NCBI GenBank assembly: GCA_041158225.1
Contig: JBEBBU010000074.1
Span: 1-49,865, forward strand
Reading direction: 5' to 3'
DNA: 49,865 nt
Source: JBEBBU01 sp041158225
GTDB lineage: Bacteria; Pseudomonadota; Gammaproteobacteria; Methylococcales; Methylococcaceae
Shown: in pieces, positions 6,830 to 15,468 of the stretch
How positions within the stretch are numbered: the first letter of the stretch is position 1
Layout: each line of letters starts with the position of its first letter
Made by a program: the position numbers and the translations under genes
The notes under the pieces: generated by a model
What the model was told of the DNA's origin: nothing
The model's input: only the letters and a program-made list of their open reading frames with translations
The model's database searches: none

Positions 6830-8212
6830 TTAGCGTTTATCCTTGAACTTGATACCCAGCGTATTCAGTTTTCTGTAAAGATGTGTTCTTTCAATCTGAA
6901 TATCTCCCGCCAGTTTGGATACGCTACCATTGAGTTTATCCAGTCGGTACTCCAGATAGGCTTTCTCGAAGCGTTCGCGCGCATCTTTTAATGGCAGTTC
7001 AAAAAAATCAGATGGATTGTTTCTTCGAAAGGCCGCGCGGTTTTCTTCCAGCGCTGATTTGACTTCATCAATGCTAACGGCTTCTGTGCCACCGAGTATC
7101 AGCAGGCGTTGTACCAGATTGCGCAGTTCGCGGATATTCCCAGGCCATGAAAGGTTGCGCAGATAGTTCTGGACCGAAACCGGGAACTTGCGATAGCGCA
7201 GCTCCTGACGACTGGACAGCGAGTTATTGACGAGATCATTGACGATCTGTTCCAGCAGTTCAGGTATATCCTCTGCGCGTTCTTCAAGTGGGGGGAGTCT
7301 CAGTGTCACCACATTGATCTGGTCGAGCAGATCCCGGCGCAGATTGCCGACATGAATCTCTTCATCCGGATTTCTGAATGTCGTTGCGATAATACGGATA
7401 TCCAGTGGCAACAGTTCAGTACCACCGGTTCTTGAATAGGTGCCGCTTTCCAGTATGCTGTTCAGTCTGGCCTGTGTTTCTGCATCCAGGTCAGTGACTT
7501 CCTCAATCAGTAACGTTCCACCTCGGGCCAGTTCAAGTATGCCGGGCATGATATTGCCGTCTGTTTCCTGTCCAAGCAGTTCTGGCAAAACGGCTTCGGG
7601 ATCAATGGCATTCACATTGAATTCCATGATCGGAGCGTTGCTTCGGGTGCTCAGGCTGTGAATGTAGCGGGCAAAAGTTTCCTTGCCCGTACCTGATTCG
7701 CCGACCAGAAGGATGGGGGTGTCATGATGCGCAAGTTTCCTCGCATGTTCCCTGAGCGTTTTCATGGCCGCACTACGCCCTACGGGCTCGATACAGATAC
7801 CCGCTCCCCGCTGTCTGAGATCAGTGGTGTCATGTATGGCTGGCCTGCTGCTCAGGGTCTGTCTGACTGAGTCCAGAAGTTTGCGCATGGAAATCGGCTT
7901 TTCCAGCAGGTCATGGGCACCAAGACGCGTGGCTTCTATGGCGGTTTCTACCGTAGCATGCCCTGACATCATCAGTACCGGACAGCATATCTGCCCCGAA
8001 TTCATCCCATCCTTGAGCAGGCTTATGCCGTCTTCATCGGGCATCCAGATATCCAGCAGGATGATGTCCGGTTGTGTATGTGCCAGGAGCCGCCTTGCCG
8101 ATTGCCCACTGTCTGCCGTACTGACATCATAGCCTTCTTCGGTAAGAATGGCGGCAATGACCTGCCGGATGTCGGGTTCATCGTCAATGATCATGACATG
8201 CTGCTTGCTCAT
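6830..8212 (-). CDS. NtrX-like response regulator lacking the GAFTGA loop
   Basis: A 460-residue regulator with an N-terminal receiver domain (acidic pair D10-D11, phosphoacceptor D54 in L-L-D-I-W-M-P, and the late Lys in L-L-E-K-P), a central AAA+ domain and a C-terminal Fis-type helix-turn-helix ending in F-K-D-K-R. Walker A is intact (G-E-S-G-T-G-K-E). The segment that should carry the sigma-54 contact motif GAFTGA is shortened and reads E-L-L-G-Q-E-T-D-G-N-I-M. The Walker B region reads L-L-I-E-E in place of the usual D-E. It therefore probably does not open sigma-54 promoters. I chose ATG 8212 because GAGGA lies just upstream. ATG 8236 would overlap the kinase stop by ATGA and add eight residues. 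Confidence 0.9.
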   Translation of the reverse strand: MSKQHVMIIDDEPDIRQVIAAILTEEGYDVSTADSGQSARRLLAHTQPDIILLDIWMPDEDGISLLKDGMNSGQICCPVLMMSGHATVETAIEATRLGAHDLLEKPISMRKLLDSVRQTLSSRPAIHDTTDLRQRGAGICIEPVGRSAAMKTLREHARKLAHHDTPILLVGESGTGKETFARYIHSLSTRSNAPIMEFNVNAIDPEAVLPELLGQETDGNIMPGILELARGGTLLIEEVTDLDAETQARLNSILESGTYSRTGGTELLPLDIRIIATTFRNPDEEIHVGNLRRDLLDQINVVTLRLPPLEERAEDIPELLEQIVNDLVNNSLSSRQELRYRKFPVSVQNYLRNLSWPGNIRELRNLVQRLLILGGTEAVSIDEVKSALEENRAAFRRNNPSDFFELPLKDARERFEKAYLEYRLDKLNGSVSKLAGDIQIERTHLYRKLNTLGIKFKDKR

Positions 8213-8232
8213 TTTTTCTTCCTCGTGGCAGG

Positions 8233-10437
8233 TCATGCCACAACAGCTCTGAAGGTTCCGTCCGGGTGGTCGAGTGGCAGCCGTATCACCAGTCCGGCGC
8301 CATCGGTGTAAAGATGATCTATCCTTATGGTACCACCATGCTCCTCAATGATTTTCTTGATGATCGCCAGCCCCAGTCCTGTTCCCCTGTTTTTGGTGGT
8401 GACATAGGGTTCAAATATGCGCTCCATCTGCTCGTGAGGGATGCCGGGGCCATTATCCCTGACCTTGAGTTGCAGATACTCGTTTTTGCCTTTGACTATC
8501 CGGGCCAGAAGAAAATCGATTCTGCTTTTCTCATTGAATGGTTGTGCTTCCTGAGCATTCTTGACCAGATTGTGGATGACCTGACGAAAGCGGATAGGAT
8601 CGATTCGTATCCCAGGCAGGTTGCTTTCTGCCCTTAGGACGCACTGGATGCCGTGTCCCGGTGGGTAAAGCGCAAGAACTTCCGCAATCAGCGCTTCAAG
8701 CTGCATGAACTTCATCTGCATCTGGGCAGGCCTTGCGTAATCGGCAAAGGCGTTGACCATGGTTTTCATGGCTTCTACCTGCTGGATGATGGTACGGGTT
8801 GCATTATCCAGTATGCCAGCCTCCTGTTGAGGCAGATGATCATGGAGCTTGTAAGCGAGTCTTTCTGCAGAAAGCTGTATAGGGGTCAGCGGATTCTTGA
8901 TTTCATGGGCGAGCCGGCGGGCAACCTCGCTCCATGCCGACTGGCGCTGGGCATCCAGCAGGGCGGTGATATCTTCCACCAGTGCGACAGCGCCCTCGGG
9001 TAGCATCTGGGCGTTCATCAGGCGTGTGCCATGGCAGAGCAGTGCTTTGTGGCCCTCAGGGCCATGAAAACTGATTTTGTCATGCCAGTCATCCATCAGG
9101 CTGCTTTCCAGACTGGTCAACAGTCCTGACAGATGGGGAAAGCGCAGGCGTAAGCCCTCCAGAGAAGAGCCCACATGATGGCTGAGCGCGGCGCTCAGTA
9201 TATTTTCGGCAGCCTTGTTTGCCATGATAAGACGGTTGGAAGCATCAAAGCTGAGAACGCCCGAAGAAAGCTGGGATAGCAGGGTTTCCAGATAGGCCCG
9301 CTGTTTTTCCGCCTCCAGTCTTGATGCATGGGCTTCATCCCGGGCCTGGGCGATGCGCTCGGTCATCATGTTGAACGATGCCACGAGTGCGCCCAGCTCG
9401 TCGCGTTGATGCACCTGGAGGCGTTTTTCATAGCGTCCTTCTGCAACGGCGCGTGTTCCCTGCGCCAGCCGCCTTACCGGAGCTACAATCCTGCGTATGC
9501 TGATAAAGGCCATCCACATGGCAGCCAGCAGGCTTAGCAGCAGTATCAGGGACAGTGTGATCATAAAGGTCTGCTTGAGTGCTGATCTGAGGAAATTGAG
9601 TTCCTTGTAATGGACATAGGCATCTTCAACCCTGTGTGCCAGCTGGGACAGATGGAAGGGGGGCGCAAACAGCCCCTGCAGAAACAGCAGTTCATTGCCG
9701 TGTACGGCCACAACGACACGTATCTGCTGGCTCTGGCTGCCGGGTGATTCCAGGGCAATGTAGGATTTGCCCTGTTTAACCTGTAGTACCACGCCGGCTT
9801 CAGGAAGGTCGGGCAGCATCTGGCTGAGGGCGCTGCCGCCCGAAGCTAGAATCCTCCCCTGAGCCGTGAAAAGGGTCAAGTCACCATCATCCCAGCTGTC
9901 CCGCAGGCTTGCCAGCTGGAATGGGTAGTCTTCGGGGGAGAGTTGCTGCAGGATCTGTGCGCCCTGTTCTGTCTGGTGAAGCAGTCCCCGCATGCGTTCA
10001 TCCAGCGCTGCCCGGCCGAGTTGCAGAGCATCCTCCATGGCGCTGTCAATACGGATGTCAAACCAGCTATCGATGCTGCGATCCAGAAACTGGGTTGAGT
10101 AGTAAAAGACAACGGAAGCAGGTGCCAGGGTCAGCAGCATGAACAGGGTGATCATTCGGGTGGTGAGTCCGGAGCCCGCTACCCTCCGTTTCAGCTGTTT
10201 GTAAAGCCAGTAAAAATTGAGGCTGACCAGCACCAGCAGAAGAATGGAGCCAGCAGTATTGATGGCAACCAGCAGTGAGTACATGCTGCCCAGTTCATGC
10301 GAACTCTGTGTCGCTGAGCTCATCATGTGCAGCGAGAACAGGATCGCCGAAAACAGGGTAACGGCGATCAGTCCCATGGGCGCAGCGAATCTCAGTCTGC
10401 TGAAGCGCACACGAACCACTGGCTGGCCAGATGCCAT
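8233..10437 (-). CDS. NtrY-like membrane sensor histidine kinase
   Basis: A 734-residue kinase, paired with the regulator next to it. Order of domains: three N-terminal transmembrane helices (about 17-110), an extracytoplasmic sensor region, a further transmembrane helix near residue 290, HAMP (I-V-A-P-V-R-R-L region), PAS, HisKA with the phospho-His in R-R-L-A-H-E-I-K-N-P-L-T-P, and a HATPase domain with N-box V-K-N-A-Q-E-A, G1 D-N-G-P-G-I-P and G2 G-T-G-L-G-L. The layout matches NtrY. The start is uncertain: ATG 10437 overlaps DUF4390 by 46 bases, while ATG 10377 would start 14 bases after it and still keep the first helix. The signal sensed is unknown; nitrogen or redox sensing is described for relatives. 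Confidence 0.92.
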   Translation of the reverse strand: MASGQPVVRVRFSRLRFAAPMGLIAVTLFSAILFSLHMMSSATQSSHELGSMYSLLVAINTAGSILLLVLVSLNFYWLYKQLKRRVAGSGLTTRMITLFMLLTLAPASVVFYYSTQFLDRSIDSWFDIRIDSAMEDALQLGRAALDERMRGLLHQTEQGAQILQQLSPEDYPFQLASLRDSWDDGDLTLFTAQGRILASGGSALSQMLPDLPEAGVVLQVKQGKSYIALESPGSQSQQIRVVVAVHGNELLFLQGLFAPPFHLSQLAHRVEDAYVHYKELNFLRSALKQTFMITLSLILLLSLLAAMWMAFISIRRIVAPVRRLAQGTRAVAEGRYEKRLQVHQRDELGALVASFNMMTERIAQARDEAHASRLEAEKQRAYLETLLSQLSSGVLSFDASNRLIMANKAAENILSAALSHHVGSSLEGLRLRFPHLSGLLTSLESSLMDDWHDKISFHGPEGHKALLCHGTRLMNAQMLPEGAVALVEDITALLDAQRQSAWSEVARRLAHEIKNPLTPIQLSAERLAYKLHDHLPQQEAGILDNATRTIIQQVEAMKTMVNAFADYARPAQMQMKFMQLEALIAEVLALYPPGHGIQCVLRAESNLPGIRIDPIRFRQVIHNLVKNAQEAQPFNEKSRIDFLLARIVKGKNEYLQLKVRDNGPGIPHEQMERIFEPYVTTKNRGTGLGLAIIKKIIEEHGGTIRIDHLYTDGAGLVIRLPLDHPDGTFRAVVA

Positions 10438-10970
10438 GCAGGCGAGAAATGGGCCTGAAGGCGCATGGGAAGAGGAAGTGACTCAATCAGGAGCGCCAGC
10501 CTGATTTGGTGAACCAGCGGTTCAGTACCAGCCTGTTGTGGTATGGAAACAGGAATGCCGTTGAGATCCTCCAGTTTCTCCAGCAGTCTTTCCCACCTGA
10601 GGTAGCTGGTGCGATAGGGAGGAAATGGCAGTTCCAGCTCATAGTGACGTTCCAGAGGCTGGTAGCGCAGCAAGAGTAGCCAGGACTGTGTGCTGACGCC
10701 AGGCGTCCATGGCAAGGCGTGTGCCGACCGGGTTTCCAGTGTTAACTGCAGTATGAGCGGAATGCCGTTGTGCAGGGCTTCCACTGCCGTTTCGCTGAAG
10801 CGGAGATCCATGTGTGTATCAAGCAGGGGGGGGTGTCCGGTTTGTGCCGGTAGCCTCAGTTGTGCCTGCGTGATATCAAATCCAGGCTCGCCGGCTGGTT
10901 TTTCGTAAGCACCTGAAGGGCTGCTGGTCATGACAGAGAACAGCCAGAGACAGGCGGCCCCTCTTTTCAT
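10392..10970 (-). CDS. DUF4390 exported protein
   Basis: A 192-residue protein of the DUF4390 family, with an N-terminal signal sequence (M-K-R-G-A-A-C-L-W-L-F) and a beta-rich body containing the family-type pattern of an R-F-S-E-T-A-V-E-A-L-H-N-G-I-P-L segment followed by S-Y-L-R-W-E-R. Its biochemical function is not known. The family is regularly found between rsmB and the NtrY/NtrX-like two-component genes, and here it sits exactly there. ATG 10970 was chosen because it overlaps the rsmB stop by ATGA and starts the signal peptide; upstream codons belong to rsmB. A periplasmic role linked to the neighbouring kinase is possible but unproven. Confidence 0.85.
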   Translation of the reverse strand: MKRGAACLWLFSVMTSSPSGAYEKPAGEPGFDITQAQLRLPAQTGHPPLLDTHMDLRFSETAVEALHNGIPLILQLTLETRSAHALPWTPGVSTQSWLLLLRYQPLERHYELELPFPPYRTSYLRWERLLEKLEDLNGIPVSIPQQAGTEPLVHQIRLALLIESLPLPMRLQAHFSPAWHLASQWFVCASAD

Positions 10971-12256
10971 GATGCTTTGACGAGCCTCGCATAGAAAAAT
11001 CCATCCATGCCGGAAGTGCCTGACAGTATCTGGCGTCCGTGGCTTCCGGCGATGCCCCATGCGGCATCAATGACGGATTCTCTCGCATCGGGGTGATGTG
11101 CAAGGAAGGCTGAAACCTGCTGTTCATTCTCGATCTTCAGTATCGAGCATGTGACATAGAGCAGTGTGCCACCAGGTTTGAGCATATGCCATGCAGACTC
11201 CAGAATGGCTGCCTGCATGGCTGCCAGCGGCTCAATATCTGAAGGCTTTCTCAACCATTTGATGTCTGGGTGTCGGCGTATGACGCCTGTGGCCGAGCAG
11301 GGCGCATCCAGCAGTATGCGGTCATAGGCCTGGCCATCCCACCAGGTTTCCGGGCGCGCCGCATCGCCACAGATCCAGCGTGCCTGCAGGCGGCAACGAT
11401 CCAGCGATGTCTGTATTTTTTCTATCCTGTCTGCAGAGATGTCTACCGCATCAAGGCTTCCGAGTTCGGGGTAACTTTCCAGCAGGTGTATGGTCTTGCC
11501 TCCGGGGGCGGCGCAGAGATCCAGTATGCGCTCACCGGGGAGCACATTCAGTAGTGGGGCTGCAAGCTGGGCACCTTCATCCTGGATAGATACCTGGCCG
11601 TCTGCAAAACCGGGAAGCTGCTCCACTGGGCGTGCTGTTGTGAGCGTGATAGCTGAAACACTGTGGTAGCCGCAGACTGACTCCATGGATGCCTGTTGCA
11701 GGGCGTGCTGGTAGTCTTCACGTGTCTTTGCGCGGGTATTGATACGCAGTGTCATGGGCGGGGGGGCGTTGCCAGCTTCCAGAATAGAGGCCGCCTGTGC
11801 AGGCCAGTCCATGCTGATCATGTCCACCAGCCAGTCGGGGTAGCTGAAAGTGATGCCAGGGATGATTTTCAGTGAGGCTTCCAGTTCATCACGGCGACGG
11901 TCGTAATTTCGCAGGATACCATTGAGTAGGGGCTGGGCCCATTTCTTTTTGCGTGCAGCTTCTACGGTGGTGGAGATGGCGGCGTAAGGTTTGACCGTCA
12001 TGTTTCTCAGCTGAAAAATACCAAGCAGGGCCAATAGCCTGATTTCTTCGTCCCTGATCGGTTTGCTGGCCAGTTGATCCAGCAGGGCTTGCAGTAGTCT
12101 GTAGTGCCGGAGAGCACCATAGCTCAAAGCCTGTGCAAACGCCCGATCTCTGGGTTCATCCAGGGTTGGCAACCGTGTTGCAAGCGCTGATGTCAGTGAT
12201 TTGCCATCTTCGAGTACATCCTGCAGGATACGACCTGCTACCTGTCGTGTCCGCAT
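10967..12256 (-). CDS. rsmB: 16S rRNA m5C967 methyltransferase RsmB
   Basis: A 429-residue enzyme (also called Sun). It has an N-terminal NusB-like RNA-binding domain and a C-terminal SAM-dependent methyltransferase domain. Visible motifs are the SAM loop L-D-L-C-A-A-P-G-G-K-T, the catalytic-site motif D-A-P-C-S-A-T-G-V-I-R-R, and the nucleophile motif V-T-C-S-I. Both conserved cysteines of this class are therefore present. It methylates C967 of 16S rRNA. It starts four bases after fmt, in the usual def-fmt-rsmB order, and its stop overlaps the DUF4390 start. Confidence 0.97.
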   Translation of the reverse strand: MRTRQVAGRILQDVLEDGKSLTSALATRLPTLDEPRDRAFAQALSYGALRHYRLLQALLDQLASKPIRDEEIRLLALLGIFQLRNMTVKPYAAISTTVEAARKKKWAQPLLNGILRNYDRRRDELEASLKIIPGITFSYPDWLVDMISMDWPAQAASILEAGNAPPPMTLRINTRAKTREDYQHALQQASMESVCGYHSVSAITLTTARPVEQLPGFADGQVSIQDEGAQLAAPLLNVLPGERILDLCAAPGGKTIHLLESYPELGSLDAVDISADRIEKIQTSLDRCRLQARWICGDAARPETWWDGQAYDRILLDAPCSATGVIRRHPDIKWLRKPSDIEPLAAMQAAILESAWHMLKPGGTLLYVTCSILKIENEQQVSAFLAHHPDARESVIDAAWGIAGSHGRQILSGTSGMDGFFYARLVKAS

Positions 12257-12260
12257 AGGT

Positions 12261-13190
12261 CTACTTCAGATGGGATGGGAGCAGGGGATGGGCATTGAGA
12301 AAGTCACGGATGGGCATGCGACGTCCACCAGGGAGTTGTACTTCATCCAGATAAAGCGACCCATCGCCGCAATGCACCACCAGTTCGTGATCAGTCGTGC
12401 GCAGCAGTTCACCAGGTTCTCCTTCCGGGACAGCAGGGGGGGCGGGATGTGCTGACCAGATACGAAGAATTATATTATCCAGCATGGTTTCAGCTACGGG
12501 CCATGAGTTAAACGCCCTGATTTTCCTGTCGATGGCGGTGGCGCTATCCTGCCAGTCAATACGAGCCTCGGCTTTCCCGATTTTAGGCGCATGACAACTT
12601 AGTGCTTCGTTCTGAGGCTTGGGCAAGGGATTGCCAGAAAGAATGCTGGAGAGATGGTTGTCCAGCAGTGTTCCGCCAATTTCGGCCAGTTTATCGTGCA
12701 ATGTCTGGCCGGTATCCTTTTCATCGACTGGGCAGTGGTCACTGAAAAGCATGGGTCCCGCATCAAGGCGTTCTTCAATCTGCATCAGGGTTACGCCGGT
12801 CTCCCTGTCGCCGGCCATGATGCAGCGCTGGATAGGTGCAGCCCCGCGCCAGCGGGGCAGGAGTGATGCGTGCAGGTTGATACAACCCAGTCTTGGAATC
12901 TGTAGTACGGCGGCAGGAAGAATCAGTCCGTAGGCTACAACGATCATGATATCTGGGTGGAGAGAGGCCAGCGTAGCCTGCGCCTGCTCGCAACGAAACG
13001 TCTCCGGCTGGTAAACAGGGAGATTGTGCTGTTGTGCCAGTACCTTGACTGGACTTTGCGTAAGTTTGCGGCCGCGTCCCGCCGGCCGGTCAGGCTGGGT
13101 GTATACGCCGCTGATGGTATAGCCACCCTGAATGATGCTTTTCAGCGCGGGTACGGCAAAATCTGGTGTTCCGGCAAAGACGATGTTCAT
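12261..13190 (-). CDS. fmt: Methionyl-tRNA formyltransferase
   Basis: A 309-residue enzyme that formylates initiator Met-tRNA using 10-formyl-THF. The formyltransferase N-terminal domain begins M-N-I-V-F-A-G-T-P-D-F-A, carries the basic loop R-P-A-G-R-G-R-K-L, and contains the active-site block H-A-S-L-L-P-R-W-R-G-A-A-P-I-Q. The C-terminal OB-fold domain that grips tRNA follows. Length is normal. It lies 27 bases after def and four bases before rsmB on the same strand. Confidence 0.98.
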   Translation of the reverse strand: MNIVFAGTPDFAVPALKSIIQGGYTISGVYTQPDRPAGRGRKLTQSPVKVLAQQHNLPVYQPETFRCEQAQATLASLHPDIMIVVAYGLILPAAVLQIPRLGCINLHASLLPRWRGAAPIQRCIMAGDRETGVTLMQIEERLDAGPMLFSDHCPVDEKDTGQTLHDKLAEIGGTLLDNHLSSILSGNPLPKPQNEALSCHAPKIGKAEARIDWQDSATAIDRKIRAFNSWPVAETMLDNIILRIWSAHPAPPAVPEGEPGELLRTTDHELVVHCGDGSLYLDEVQLPGGRRMPIRDFLNAHPLLPSHLK

Positions 13191-13217
13191 CGGATGCTAT
13201 GCACCTGTGTCCTGGGC

Positions 13218-13766
13218 TTAAGGAGGCGATTTGCGATGTCTGGGTATACCAGAAGGTGCAGCTTCGCTACGTTCTTTCCGGTGTTTTTTCAGTTTTTTGC
13301 GTATCAATTGGCGTTTGAGTGGTGACAGGTAGTCAACAAACAGTTTGCCTTGCAGATGATCCATCTCGTGCTGGATGCAGACTGCCAGAAGGCCGTTGGC
13401 TTCAAGTTCAAATTCCTTGCCATGCGCGTCAAGAGCACGCACCGTAACAGATTCTGCACGCGTAACTTTTTCAAAGACGCTGGGAACAGAAAGGCAGCCT
13501 TCATCCGCTTCTGCGCGTCCTTCGCGCTGGACAATACATGGGTTGATCAGGCAGAGCGGCTGGTCCCTGGTTTCGGAAATATCAATGACGATAACTTCCA
13601 GTGCCATATTCACCTGAGTGGCCGCCAGTCCGATGCCTGGAGCCTTATACATGGTTTCCAGCATGTCGGTTACCAGTTGCCTGATGCTGGCATCCACGGC
13701 TACAACCGGCTTTGCGATCTGGCGCAGTCTCTCGTCAGGGAATTCGAGAATTTCTAGCAGGGCCAA
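13218..13766 (-). CDS. def: Peptide deformylase
   Basis: A 182-residue Fe(II)/Zn hydrolase removing the formyl group from nascent proteins. All three family motifs are intact: G-I-G-L-A-A-T-Q-V (44-52), E-G-C-L-S with metal ligand Cys91, and Q-H-E-M-D-H with ligands His133 and His137. The start codon is TTG at 13766, preceded at good spacing by AAGGA; a nearby ATG is in the wrong frame. The last 20 or so residues form a basic, Pro/Ser-rich tail slightly longer than usual. First gene of the def-fmt-rsmB-DUF4390-ntrY-ntrX-trkA run and divergent from dprA. Confidence 0.97.
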   Translation of the reverse strand: MALLEILEFPDERLRQIAKPVVAVDASIRQLVTDMLETMYKAPGIGLAATQVNMALEVIVIDISETRDQPLCLINPCIVQREGRAEADEGCLSVPSVFEKVTRAESVTVRALDAHGKEFELEANGLLAVCIQHEMDHLQGKLFVDYLSPLKRQLIRKKLKKHRKERSEAAPSGIPRHRKSPP

Positions 13767-13858
13767 TGTGGATCCTTCTCTTCATCTGTACTTCTGATGT
13801 GGATTCTAGCGAAATCTGACTAGACTTGCTAACTGTAAAGATCAGTAGGGAGCGCGTG

Positions 13859-14980
13859 ATGACAGATTCTGCCTTACAGTTGCAGCGATTGTGTTTCTCC
13901 CGAACCCCAGGTGCCAGCATCCGGCTGCATCAGCGTCTTGTACGCCATGCCCCGCCTGAGATGCTGGGGTTGCCTATGACCCTTTATACGGATATGGGTA
14001 TAAAAGATCGGGATGCAAGCTGGCTGAGCCAGCCTGACTGGGATCTTGTCCGTCGCGATGCCGACATGCTGGCAGCCATGAACATGGCGTTGCTCTGGTA
14101 TGAAGATGAAAGCTACCCCTGGCTGCTTGCTGAAACAGCTTATCCGCCAGTGGCGCTCTATGTTCGTGGGATGTCAGATGTACTCCAGTTGCCGCAACTG
14201 GCGGTGGTGGGTACGCGTCATCCAAGTCATGCGGGCAAGGGATTGGCTCATATGTTTGCCCAGGCGCTGGTTTCTGCGGGGATTTGTATTACCAGTGGAT
14301 TTGCCCAGGGTATTGATGCTGCTGCACACGAGGGGGCGCTGCGCGGAAAAGGGCTGACTGTTGCTGTCTTTGGCTGTGGTGTCGATCACATTTATCCGCG
14401 AGGTCACGAGTTTCTGGCGCGTCACATACTGGATGCCGGTGGTGCGCTGGTTAGTGAAATGCCGCCTGGTACACCGCCATTACCCTCTCATTTTCCCCGC
14501 CGTAACCGGATCATAAGTGGGCTTGCACAAGGCACTCTGGTCGTTGAGGCGGCTCTCAGGTCGGGGTCCTTGATTACCGCACGCATGGCTGCCGATCAGG
14601 GAAGAGAAGTTTTTGCCATTCCCGGCCCTATCCAGCATCCTGGGTCCAGAGGCTGCCATTGGCTGATCCGGCAGGGGGCCAAACTGGTTGAAACCGTTGA
14701 TGATATCCTGCAGGAGTTGACACGTCCGGCTGTAGTCAGTGCGTCGGGGCTGACAGATGCAGGTCACCTTCCGGATGATGCTGATGCAATCGAGTTGCTT
14801 TCACATATTGCCTATGGTCCCACCACAGTGGATACTCTAGTCACCAGAACAGGATTGCCAGCTTCCCTGCTCGGGCCGTGGCTCACCCGGCTGGAGCTTG
14901 AGGGGCTTGTCACGTTAGTGCAGGGTGGTGCTTATATCAGGAGCGGATTGGGTGGTATGGGAGTGCGCAAAGCCAAATGA
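13859..14980 (+). CDS. dprA: DNA processing protein DprA
   Basis: A 373-residue protein that loads RecA on incoming single-stranded DNA during natural transformation. The Rossmann-like core is recognisable from V-G-T-R-H-P-S, S-G-F-A-Q-G-I-D-A-A-A-H, G-C-G-V-D-H-I-Y-P-R, the F-P-R-R-N-R-I-I-S-G-L block, and G-S-L-I-T-A-R-M-A. A C-terminal winged-helix (DML1-like) domain follows. ATG 13859 has AGGGAG about eight bases upstream; the GTG three bases earlier is a less likely start. It heads the operon dprA-smg-topA-tsaC, and its stop overlaps smg by ATGA. A retractable-pilus ATPase gene (pilT, 27766) is also present. Confidence 0.96.
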   Translation: MTDSALQLQRLCFSRTPGASIRLHQRLVRHAPPEMLGLPMTLYTDMGIKDRDASWLSQPDWDLVRRDADMLAAMNMALLWYEDESYPWLLAETAYPPVALYVRGMSDVLQLPQLAVVGTRHPSHAGKGLAHMFAQALVSAGICITSGFAQGIDAAAHEGALRGKGLTVAVFGCGVDHIYPRGHEFLARHILDAGGALVSEMPPGTPPLPSHFPRRNRIISGLAQGTLVVEAALRSGSLITARMAADQGREVFAIPGPIQHPGSRGCHWLIRQGAKLVETVDDILQELTRPAVVSASGLTDAGHLPDDADAIELLSHIAYGPTTVDTLVTRTGLPASLLGPWLTRLELEGLVTLVQGGAYIRSGLGGMGVRKAK

Positions 14981-15444
14981 AAGAGAATGTTATGGATGTA
15001 CTGATCTATCTCTTCGAAAATTATCTGGATGCAGACGAAGAGGGTTGTCAGGATCCCGATGAAGTCCGGCTGGAACTACTGGAAGCAGGTTTTCCTCAGT
15101 CTGAGGTGAACAGGGCTTTTGACTGGCTGGAAACACTGGGTGAAATGAGGCCGGTGCAGTATGCTGGCGCCAGATCCTTCCGCATTTTTTCACTTGAAGA
15201 GCAGCAGAGACTGGATATCGAGTGCCGTGGATACCTGCTTTATCTGGAGCAGATGGGAATTCTGGTATCCGAAACCCGTGAAATTGTCATTGATCGTCTC
15301 ATGGTGCTTCAGGATGAAGTTATTTCGCTTGAAAACCTCAAGTGGGTCGTGCTGATGGTGCTGTTCAGCCAGCCGACCGAAGACGTTGCTTTCGCGCGCA
15401 TGGAAACGCTCGTCTATGACAGTTTTGCCGGTTATTTGCACTGA
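14977..15444 (+). CDS. smg: Smg protein (DUF494)
   Basis: A 155-residue protein of the Smg/DUF494 family, starting with the typical M-K-E-N-V-M-D-V-L-I-Y-L-F-E-N-Y and rich in acidic helices. Its molecular function is not established. It occurs with dprA and topA in many Gammaproteobacteria, as here. The ATG overlaps the dprA stop (ATGA), so translation is probably coupled. No membrane segment or catalytic motif is visible. Confidence 0.95.
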   Translation: MKENVMDVLIYLFENYLDADEEGCQDPDEVRLELLEAGFPQSEVNRAFDWLETLGEMRPVQYAGARSFRIFSLEEQQRLDIECRGYLLYLEQMGILVSETREIVIDRLMVLQDEVISLENLKWVVLMVLFSQPTEDVAFARMETLVYDSFAGYLH

Positions 15445-15468
15445 TTGTTAGTAAGGGTAGCAGCAGGT

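Noticed and set aside
10825..10835. Long G-run in DUF4390 as a phase-variation tract
   Set aside because: An 8-base run of G is one of several in a G-rich coding sequence, and the frame is intact; no sign of switching.
13735..13920. Short minus-strand frame starting at an ATG just before def
   Set aside because: The ATG has AAGGA after it rather than before it; def uses the TTG in the correct frame.
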